Shown here in pieces: positions 55,040-64,000 of a stretch of DNA of 64,000 nt. Numbering within the stretch: the first letter of the stretch is position 1; each line of letters starts with the position of its first letter. Source of the stretch: Hippasteria phrygiana (lineage: Eukaryota > Echinodermata > Asteroidea > Valvatida > Goniasteridae); assembly GCA_037893225.1 (NCBI GenBank), contig JAZGUH010000087.1, forward strand, positions 496,001-560,000, in the 5' to 3' direction. The position numbers and the translations under genes are program-made. The notes below the pieces were generated by a model. It saw only the letters and a list, made by a program, of their open reading frames with translations. It had not been told where the DNA came from and did not search any database.

Positions 55040-55689
55040 TTAGATCTGGCGCTACATGTTGCAATCATCGGCGGCTTCCCAGAGTTAAAACTTGTGGAGA
55101 AAATTCAAACCTCGCAATGTTAATTTTCTTTCCGGCCAACATCTGTGTACATATTACCGTCTATTTATTGCTCCATGCATGTCAAATTCCCTGGGGTATG
55201 GACTTGCTTTATTCATTCATAATTGCATGAAATATCAACCAAATGCAGTATTTTTGACATGTATGGATAGCTTAGATCTGGCGCTACATGTTGCAATTAT
55301 CGGCGGCTTCTTAGAGTTAACACTTGTGGAGAAAATTCAAACCTCGCAATGTTTATTTTCTTTCCGGCCAACATCTGTGTACATGTTACCGTCTATTTAT
55401 TGCTCCATGCCTGTCAAATTCCCTGGGGTATGGACTTGCTTTACTCATTCATAATTGCATGAAATATCAACCAAATACAGTAATTTTGACATGTATGGAT
55501 AGCTTAGATCTGGCGCTACATGTTGCAATTATCGGCGGCTTCTTAGAGTTAAAACTTGTGGAGAAAATTCAAACCTCGCAATGTTTATTTTCTTTCCGGC
55601 CAACATCTGTGTGCATATTACCTTCTATTTATTGCTCCATGCCTGTCAAATTCCCCAGGGTATGACTTGCTTTACTCATTCATAATTGC
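54531..55689 (+). repeat. Five-monomer module, 1,159 bp (copy 3)
   Basis: B, C with ccagcc/cggtct, B, C, D'. Unlike the copies at 22086 and 25793, the fourth monomer has gca rather than gaa at 19-21. Confidence 0.83.
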
Positions 55690-57079
55690 ATGAAATATCA
55701 ACCAAATTCAGTAATTTTGACATGTATGGATAGCTTAGATCTGGCGCTACATGTTGCAATTATCGGCGGCTTCTTAGAGTTAACACTTGTGGAGAAAATT
55801 CGAACCTCGCAATGTTTATTTTCTTTCCGGCCAACATCTGTGTACATGTTACCGTCTATTTATTGCTCCATGCCTGTCAAATTCCCTGGGGTATGGACTT
55901 GCTTTACTCATTCATAATTGCATGAAATATCAACCAAATTCAGTAATTTTGACATGTATGGATAGCTTAGATCTGGCGCTACATGTTGCAATCATCGGCG
56001 GCTTCCCAGAGTTAAAACTTGTGGAGAAAATTCGAACCTCGCAATGTTTATTTTCTTTCCGGCCAACATCTGTGTACATGTTACCGTCTATTTATTGCTC
56101 CATGCCTGTCAAATTCCCTGGGGTATGGACTTGCTTTACTCATTCATAATTGCATGAAATATCAACCAAATTCAGTAATTTTGACATGTATGGATAGCTT
56201 AGATCTGGCGCTACATGTTGCAATTATCGGCGGCTTCTTAGAGTTAAAACTTGTGGAGAAAATTCAAACCTCGCAATGTTTATTTTCTTTCCGGCCAACA
56301 TCTGTGTGCATATTACCTTCTATTTATTGCTCCATGCCTGTCAAATTCCCCAGGGTATGACTTGCTTTACTCATTCATAATTGCATGAAATATCAACCAA
56401 ATTCAGTAATTTTGACATGTATGGATAGCTTAGATCTGGCGCTACATGTTGCAATCATCGGCGGCTTCCCAGAGTTAAAACGTGTGGAGAAAATTCAAAC
56501 CTCGCAATGTTAATTTTCTTTCCGGCCAACATCTGTGTACATATTACCGTCTATTTATTGCTCCATGCATGTCAAATTCCCTGGGGTATGGACTTGCTTT
56601 ATTCATTCATAATTGCATGAAATATCAACCAAATGCAGTATTTTTGACATGTATGGATAGCTTAGATCTGGCGCTACATGTTGCAATTATCGGCGGCTTC
56701 TTAGAGTTAACACTTGTGGAGAAAATTCAAACCTCGCAATGTTTATTTTCTTTCCGGCCAACATCTGTGTACATGTTACCGTCTATTTATTGCTCCATGC
56801 CTGTCAAATTCCCTGGGGTATGGACTTGCTTTACTCATTCATAATTGCATGAAATATCAACCAAATACAGTAATTTTGACATGTATGGATAGCTTAGATC
56901 TGGCGCTACATGTTGCAATTATCGGCGGCTTCTTAGAGTTAAAACTTGTGGAGAAAATTCAAACCTCGCAATGTTTATTTTCTTTCCGGCCAACATCTGT
57001 GTGCATATTACCTTCTATTTATTGCTCCATGCCTGTCAAATTCCCCAGGGTATGACTTGCTTTACTCATTCATAATTGC
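55690..57079 (+). repeat. 1,390 bp HOR
   Basis: Standard order. It is repeated at 61714 (offset 6,024). Confidence 0.92.
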
Positions 57080-58237
57080 ATGAAATATCAACCAAATTCA
57101 GTAATTTTGACATGTATGGATAGCTTAGATCTGGCGCTACATGTTGCAATTATCGGCGGCTTCTTAGAGTTAACACTTGTGGAGAAAATTCGAACCTCGC
57201 AATGTTTATTTTCTTTCCGGCCAACATCTGTGTACATGTTACCGTCTATTTATTGCTCCATGCCTGTCAAATTCCCTGGGGTATGGACTTGCTTTACTCA
57301 TTCATAATTGCATGAAATATCAACCAAATTCAGTAATTTTGACATGTATGGATAGCTTAGATCTGGCGCTACATGTTGCAATCATCGGCGGCTTCCCAGA
57401 GTTAAAACTTGTGGAGAAAATTCGAACCTCGCAATGTTTATTTTCTTTCCGGCCAACATCTGTGTACATGTTACCGTCTATTTATTGCTCCATGCCTGTC
57501 AAATTCCCTGGGGTATGGACTTGCTTTACTCATTCATAATTGCATGAAATATCAACCAAATTCAGTAATTTTGACATGTATGGATAGCTTAGATCTGGCG
57601 CTACATGTTGCAATTATCGGCGGCTTCTTAGAGTTAAAACTTGTGGAGAAAATTCAAACCTCGCAATGTTTATTTTCTTTCCGGCCAACATCTGTGTGCA
57701 TATTACCTTCTATTTATTGCTCCATGCCTGTCAAATTCCCCAGGGTATGACTTGCTTTACTCATTCATAATTGCATGAAATATCAACCAAATTCAGTAAT
57801 TTTGACATGTATGGATAGCTTAGATCTGGCGCTACATGTTGCAATCATCGGCGGCTTCCCAGAGTTAAAACGTGTGGAGAAAATTCAAACCTCGCAATGT
57901 TAATTTTCTTTCCGGCCAACATCTGTGTACATGTTACCGTCTATTTATTGCTCCATGCCTGTCAAATTCCCTGGGGTATGGACTTGCTTTACTCATTCAT
58001 AATTGCATGAAATATCAACCAAATACAGTAATTTTGACATGTATGGATAGCTTAGATCTGGCGCTACATGTTGCAATTATCGGCGGCTTCTTAGAGTTAA
58101 AACTTGTGGAGAAAATTCAAACCTCGCAATGTTTATTTTCTTTCCGGCCAACATCTGTGTGCATATTACCTTCTATTTATTGCTCCATGCCTGTCAAATT
58201 CCCCAGGGTATGACTTGCTTTACTCATTCATAATTGC
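57080..58237 (+). repeat. Five-monomer HOR derivative, 1,158 bp
   Basis: The order is E, F, A, a B/C hybrid (57775-58006) and D'. The hybrid is B up to base 128 and C from base 159, so one monomer equivalent was lost by a crossover between those bases. Confidence 0.87.
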
Positions 58238-59164
58238 ATGAAATATCAACCAAATTCAGTAATTTTGACATGTATGGATAGCTTAGATCTGGCGCTACAT
58301 GTTGCAATTATCGGCGGCTTCTTAGAGTTAACACTTGTGGAGAAAATTCGAACCTCGCAATGTTTATTTTCTTTCCGGCCAACATCTGTGTACATGTTAC
58401 CGTCTATTTATTGCTCCATGCCTGTCAAATTCCCTGGGGTATGGACTTGCTTTACTCATTCATAATTGCATGAAATATCAACCAAATTCAGTAATTTTGA
58501 CATGTATGGATAGCTTAGATCTGGCGCTACATGTTGCAATCATCGGCGGCTTCCCAGAGTTAAAACGTGTGGAGAAAATTCAAACCTCGCAATGTTAATT
58601 TTCTTTCCGGCCAACATCTGTGTACATGTTACCGTCTATTTATTGCTCCATGCATGTCAAATTCCCTGGGGTATGGACTTGCTTTATTCATTCATAATTG
58701 CATGAAATATCAACCAAATGCAGTATTTTTGACATGTATGGATAGCTTAGATCTGGCGCTACATGTTGCAATTATCGGCGGCTTCTTAGAGTTAACACTT
58801 GTGGAGAAAATTCAAACCTCGCAATGTTTATTTTCTTTCCGGCCAACATCTGTGTACATGTTACCGTCTATTTATTGCTCCATGCCTGTCAAATTCCCTG
58901 GGGTATGGACTTGCTTTACTCATTCATAATTGCATGAAATATCAACCAAATACAGTAATTTTGACATGTATGGATAGCTTAGATCTGGCGCTACATGTTG
59001 CAATTATCGGCGGCTTCTTAGAGTTAAAACTTGTGGAGAAAATTCAAACCTCGCAATGTTTATTTTCTTTCCGGCCAACATCTGTGTGCATATTACCTTC
59101 TATTTATTGCTCCATGCCTGTCAAATTCCCCAGGGTATGACTTGCTTTACTCATTCATAATTGC
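58238..59164 (+). repeat. Four-monomer HOR derivative, 927 bp
   Basis: The order is E, a B-like monomer with gtacatgtta (58470-58701), C, D'. F and A are missing. Confidence 0.85.
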
Positions 59165-60554
59165 ATGAAATATCAACCAAATTCAGTAATTTTGACATGT
59201 ATGGATAGCTTAGATCTGGCGCTACATGTTGCAATTATCGGCGGCTTCTTAGAGTTAACACTTGTGGAGAAAATTCGAACCTCGCAATGTTTATTTTCTT
59301 TCCGGCCAACATCTGTGTACATGTTACCGTCTATTTATTGCTCCATGCCTGTCAAATTCCCTGGGGTATGGACTTGCTTTACTCATTCATAATTGCATGA
59401 AATATCAACCAAATTCAGTAATTTTGACATGTATGGATAGCTTAGATCTGGCGCTACATGTTGCAATCATCGGCGGCTTCCCAGAGTTAAAACTTGTGGA
59501 GAAAATTCGAACCTCGCAATGTTTATTTTCTTTCCGGCCAACATCTGTGTACATGTTACCGTCTATTTATTGCTCCATGCCTGTCAAATTCCCTGGGGTA
59601 TGGACTTGCTTTACTCATTCATAATTGCATGAAATATCAACCAAATTCAGTAATTTTGACATGTATGGATAGCTTAGATCTGGCGCTACATGTTGCAATT
59701 ATCGGCGGCTTCTTAGAGTTAAAACTTGTGGAGAAAATTCAAACCTCGCAATGTTTATTTTCTTTCCGGCCAACATCTGTGTGCATATTACCTTCTATTT
59801 ATTGCTCCATGCCTGTCAAATTCCCCAGGGTATGACTTGCTTTACTCATTCATAATTGCATGAAATATCAACCAAATTCAGTAATTTTGACATGTATGGA
59901 TAGCTTAGATCTGGCGCTACATGTTGCAATCATCGGCGGCTTCCCAGAGTTAAAACGTGTGGAGAAAATTCAAACCTCGCAATGTTAATTTTCTTTCCGG
60001 CCAACATCTGTGTACATATTACCGTCTATTTATTGCTCCATGCATGTCAAATTCCCTGGGGTATGGACTTGCTTTATTCATTCATAATTGCATGAAATAT
60101 CAACCAAATGCAGTATTTTTGACATGTATGGATAGCTTAGATCTGGCGCTACATGTTGCAATTATCGGCGGCTTCTTAGAGTTAACACTTGTGGAGAAAA
60201 TTCAAACCTCGCAATGTTTATTTTCTTTCCGGCCAACATCTGTGTACATGTTACCGTCTATTTATTGCTCCATGCCTGTCAAATTCCCTGGGGTATGGAC
60301 TTGCTTTACTCATTCATAATTGCATGAAATATCAACCAAATACAGTAATTTTGACATGTATGGATAGCTTAGATCTGGCGCTACATGTTGCAATTATCGG
60401 CGGCTTCTTAGAGTTAAAACTTGTGGAGAAAATTCAAACCTCGCAATGTTTATTTTCTTTCCGGCCAACATCTGTGTGCATATTACCTTCTATTTATTGC
60501 TCCATGCCTGTCAAATTCCCCAGGGTATGACTTGCTTTACTCATTCATAATTGC
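59165..60554 (+). repeat. 1,390 bp HOR
   Basis: Standard order. It corresponds to 53141 at offset 6,024 but has the normal t at 60219 where that unit has a (54195). Confidence 0.92.
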
Positions 60555-61713
60555 ATGAAATATCAACCAAATTCAGTAATTTTGACATGTATGGATAGCT
60601 TAGATCTGGCGCTACATGTTGCAATCATCGGCGGCTTCCCAGAGTTAAAACTTGTGGAGAAAATTCAAACCTCGCAATGTTAATTTTCTTTCCGGCCAAC
60701 ATCTGTGTACATATTACCGTCTATTTATTGCTCCATGCATGTCAAATTCCCTGGGGTATGGACTTGCTTTATTCATTCATAATTGCATGAAATATCAACC
60801 AAATGCAGTATTTTTGACATGTATGGATAGCTTAGATCTGGCGCTACATGTTGCAATTATCGGCGGCTTCTTAGAGTTAACACTTGTGGAGAAAATTCAA
60901 ACCTCGCAATGTTTATTTTCTTTCCAGCCAACATCTGTGTGCATATTACGGTCTATTTATTGCTCCATGCATGTCAAATTCCCTGGGGTATGGACTTGCT
61001 TTACTCATTCATAATTGCATGAAATATCAACCAAATTCAGTAATTTTGACATGTATGGATAGCTTAGATCTGGCGCTACATGTTGCAATCATCGGCGGCT
61101 TCCCAGAGTTAAAACTTGTGGAGAAAATTCAAACCTCGCAATGTTAATTTTCTTTCCGGCCAACATCTGTGTACATATTACCGTCTATTTATTGCTCCAT
61201 GCATGTCAAATTCCCTGGGGTATGGACTTGCTTTATTCATTCATAATTGCATGAAATATCAACCAAATGCAGTATTTTTGACATGTATGGATAGCTTAGA
61301 TCTGGCGCTACATGTTGCAATTATCGGCGGCTTCTTAGAGTTAACACTTGTGGAGAAAATTCAAACCTCGCAATGTTTATTTTCTTTCCGGCCAACATCT
61401 GTGTACATGTTACCGTCTATTTATTGCTCCATGCCTGTCAAATTCCCTGGGGTATGGACTTGCTTTACTCATTCATAATTGCATGAAATATCAACCAAAT
61501 ACAGTAATTTTGACATGTATGGATAGCTTAGATCTGGCGCTACATGTTGCAATTATCGGCGGCTTCTTAGAGTTAAAACTTGTGGAGAAAATTCAAACCT
61601 CGCAATGTTTATTTTCTTTCCGGCCAACATCTGTGTGCATATTACCTTCTATTTATTGCTCCATGCCTGTCAAATTCCCCAGGGTATGACTTGCTTTACT
61701 CATTCATAATTGC
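60555..61713 (+). repeat. Five-monomer module, 1,159 bp (copy 4)
   Basis: Same order as the copy at 54531, offset 6,024, with no difference noticed. Confidence 0.83.
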
Positions 61714-63103
61714 ATGAAATATCAACCAAATTCAGTAATTTTGACATGTATGGATAGCTTAGATCTGGCGCTACATGTTGCAATTATCGGCGGCTTCTTA
61801 GAGTTAACACTTGTGGAGAAAATTCGAACCTCGCAATGTTTATTTTCTTTCCGGCCAACATCTGTGTACATGTTACCGTCTATTTATTGCTCCATGCCTG
61901 TCAAATTCCCTGGGGTATGGACTTGCTTTACTCATTCATAATTGCATGAAATATCAACCAAATTCAGTAATTTTGACATGTATGGATAGCTTAGATCTGG
62001 CGCTACATGTTGCAATCATCGGCGGCTTCCCAGAGTTAAAACTTGTGGAGAAAATTCGAACCTCGCAATGTTTATTTTCTTTCCGGCCAACATCTGTGTA
62101 CATGTTACCGTCTATTTATTGCTCCATGCCTGTCAAATTCCCTGGGGTATGGACTTGCTTTACTCATTCATAATTGCATGAAATATCAACCAAATTCAGT
62201 AATTTTGACATGTATGGATAGCTTAGATCTGGCGCTACATGTTGCAATTATCGGCGGCTTCTTAGAGTTAAAACTTGTGGAGAAAATTCAAACCTCGCAA
62301 TGTTTATTTTCTTTCCGGCCAACATCTGTGTGCATATTACCTTCTATTTATTGCTCCATGCCTGTCAAATTCCCCAGGGTATGACTTGCTTTACTCATTC
62401 ATAATTGCATGAAATATCAACCAAATTCAGTAATTTTGACATGTATGGATAGCTTAGATCTGGCGCTACATGTTGCAATCATCGGCGGCTTCCCAGAGTT
62501 AAAACGTGTGGAGAAAATTCAAACCTCGCAATGTTAATTTTCTTTCCGGCCAACATCTGTGTACATATTACCGTCTATTTATTGCTCCATGCATGTCAAA
62601 TTCCCTGGGGTATGGACTTGCTTTATTCATTCATAATTGCATGAAATATCAACCAAATGCAGTATTTTTGACATGTATGGATAGCTTAGATCTGGCGCTA
62701 CATGTTGCAATTATCGGCGGCTTCTTAGAGTTAACACTTGTGGAGAAAATTCAAACCTCGCAATGTTTATTTTCTTTCCGGCCAACATCTGTGTACATGT
62801 TACCGTCTATTTATTGCTCCATGCCTGTCAAATTCCCTGGGGTATGGACTTGCTTTACTCATTCATAATTGCATGAAATATCAACCAAATACAGTAATTT
62901 TGACATGTATGGATAGCTTAGATCTGGCGCTACATGTTGCAATTATCGGCGGCTTCTTAGAGTTAAAACTTGTGGAGAAAATTCAAACCTCGCAATGTTT
63001 ATTTTCTTTCCGGCCAACATCTGTGTGCATATTACCTTCTATTTATTGCTCCATGCCTGTCAAATTCCCCAGGGTATGACTTGCTTTACTCATTCATAAT
63101 TGC
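61714..63103 (+). repeat. 1,390 bp HOR
   Basis: Standard E-F-A-B-C-D' order. It is the last complete unit in the window. Confidence 0.92.
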
Positions 63104-64000
63104 ATGAAATATCAACCAAATTCAGTAATTTTGACATGTATGGATAGCTTAGATCTGGCGCTACATGTTGCAATTATCGGCGGCTTCTTAGAGTTAACAC
63201 TTGTGGAGAAAATTCGAACCTCGCAATGTTTATTTTCTTTCCGGCCAACATCTGTGTACATGTTACCGTCTATTTATTGCTCCATGCCTGTCAAATTCCC
63301 TGGGGTATGGACTTGCTTTACTCATTCATAATTGCATGAAATATCAACCAAATTCAGTAATTTTGACATGTATGGATAGCTTAGATCTGGCGCTACATGT
63401 TGCAATCATCGGCGGCTTCCCAGAGTTAAAACTTGTGGAGAAAATTCGAACCTCGCAATGTTTATTTTCTTTCCGGCCAACATCTGTGTACATGTTACCG
63501 TCTATTTATTGCTCCATGCCTGTCAAATTCCCTGGGGTATGGACTTGCTTTACTCATTCATAATTGCATGAAATATCAACCAAATTCAGTAATTTTGACA
63601 TGTATGGATAGCTTAGATCTGGCGCTACATGTTGCAATTATCGGCGGCTTCTTAGAGTTAAAACTTGTGGAGAAAATTCAAACCTCGCAATGTTTATTTT
63701 CTTTCCGGCCAACATCTGTGTGCATATTACCTTCTATTTATTGCTCCATGCCTGTCAAATTCCCCAGGGTATGACTTGCTTTACTCATTCATAATTGCAT
63801 GAAATATCAACCAAATTCAGTAATTTTGACATGTATGGATAGCTTAGATCTGGCGCTACATGTTGCAATTATCGGCGGCTTCTTAGAGTTAACACTTGTG
63901 GAGAAAATTCGAACCTCGCAATGTTTATTTTCTTTCCGGCCAACATCTGTGTACATGTTACCGTCTATTTATTGCTCCATGCCTGTCAAATTCCCTGGGG
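63104..64000 (+). repeat. E-F-A trimer followed by a partial E monomer at the right edge
   Basis: E, F and A (63104-63798) are followed by another E (63799-64000, 202 bases), not by B. The E-F-A-E junction resembles 23245-23940. The array continues beyond the window. Confidence 0.88.

Larger units (their letters stand above)
1..64000 (+). repeat. 232 bp satellite array with higher-order repeat structure
   Basis: The window is one tandem array in a single orientation. Successive copies of the same landmark (for example the ATG at 69, 301, 533, 765, 996) are 232 or 231 bp apart to the last base. There are 275 complete monomers from 69 to 63798, and the total length requires exactly 70 one-base deletions, matching the 70 short monomers counted. 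Monomers carry an AGATCT (BglII) site at bases 48-53, so BglII should give a 231/232 bp ladder. Nearly all variation is base substitution at about 20 recurrent sites. No unique DNA interrupts the array. Long homogeneous arrays with HORs are known from eukaryotic centromeres and heterochromatin; assigning this one to a centromere is inference. The family and species are not recognised. Confidence 0.98.

Noticed and set aside
69..63774. Hundreds of plus-strand open reading frames of 75-120 codons
   Set aside because: They are the same repeat read in rotating frames (232 is not a multiple of 3). Most variant sites change the amino acid, many start at TTG, and B monomers carry TAA in one of the frames. 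There is no sign of selection for protein.
1..64000. CENP-B box
   Set aside because: The essential CGGG part (or CCCG on the other strand) does not occur in the monomer, and no site fits the core pattern.
1..64000. CRISPR array
   Set aside because: The repeat has no unique spacers; the whole 232 bp period is repeated.
1..64000. Telomeric or simple-sequence repeat
   Set aside because: No TTAGGG-like or other short tandem units are present; the only period is 231/232 bp and its multiples.

Overview
The whole 64 kb window is one uninterrupted satellite DNA array. It is a head-to-tail tandem repeat in a single orientation, with a 232 bp monomer (a 231 bp form also occurs) and about 39% G+C by hand count of one monomer. 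Taking the ATG of 'atgaaatatcaacc' as monomer base 1, 275 complete monomers lie between 69 and 63798, with partial monomers at both ends (1-68 and 63799-64000). The arithmetic closes exactly: 205 monomers of 232 bp plus 70 of 231 bp equal 63,730 bp. I see no protein-coding gene, RNA gene, transposon, CRISPR array or unique sequence. An array this long and uniform points to a eukaryotic chromosome, most plausibly centromeric or other constitutive heterochromatin. I do not recognise the family and cannot name the species or prove centromere function from sequence.

Monomers differ at about 20 recurrent sites, and those differences are organised. Types called here A, B, C, D, E and F follow each other in a fixed order (E-F-A-B-C-D') to form a six-monomer higher-order repeat (HOR) of 1,390 bp. 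Units of this layout occur at 14 places in 16.7-63.1 kb. An older-looking six-monomer layout (1,391 bp) without E/F monomers occupies about 1-3.8 kb. Between them are mosaic stretches, a recurrent five-monomer module of 1,159 bp (four copies), and shortened or lengthened HORs of 3, 4, 5, 7 and 8 monomers.

Region by region: 1-5.4 kb is the 1,391 bp layout and relatives. 5.4-14.6 kb is mosaic, with tandem duplications of 2,086 and 1,158 bp periods. 14.6-22.6 kb is a 3,939 bp block present twice. 22-39.7 kb is dominated by the 1,390 bp HOR and its derivatives. 39.7-47.6 kb returns to E/F-free monomers with a 2,551 bp duplication. 43.8-55.0 kb is a 5,562 bp block present twice. 52.7-63.9 kb shows a further 6,024 bp period. 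Rare private variants shared by the copies show that these are recent segmental amplifications, as expected from unequal crossover or amplification in satellite DNA.

The most interesting signals are this record of nested amplifications, and two large duplications whose breakpoints map to the same 113 bp interval of the monomer. That interval contains a near-palindromic pair of arms. Apparent open reading frames of 75-120 codons are by-products of the repeat and are not annotated as genes. All comparisons were by eye on variant sites, so 'identical' means no difference noticed.
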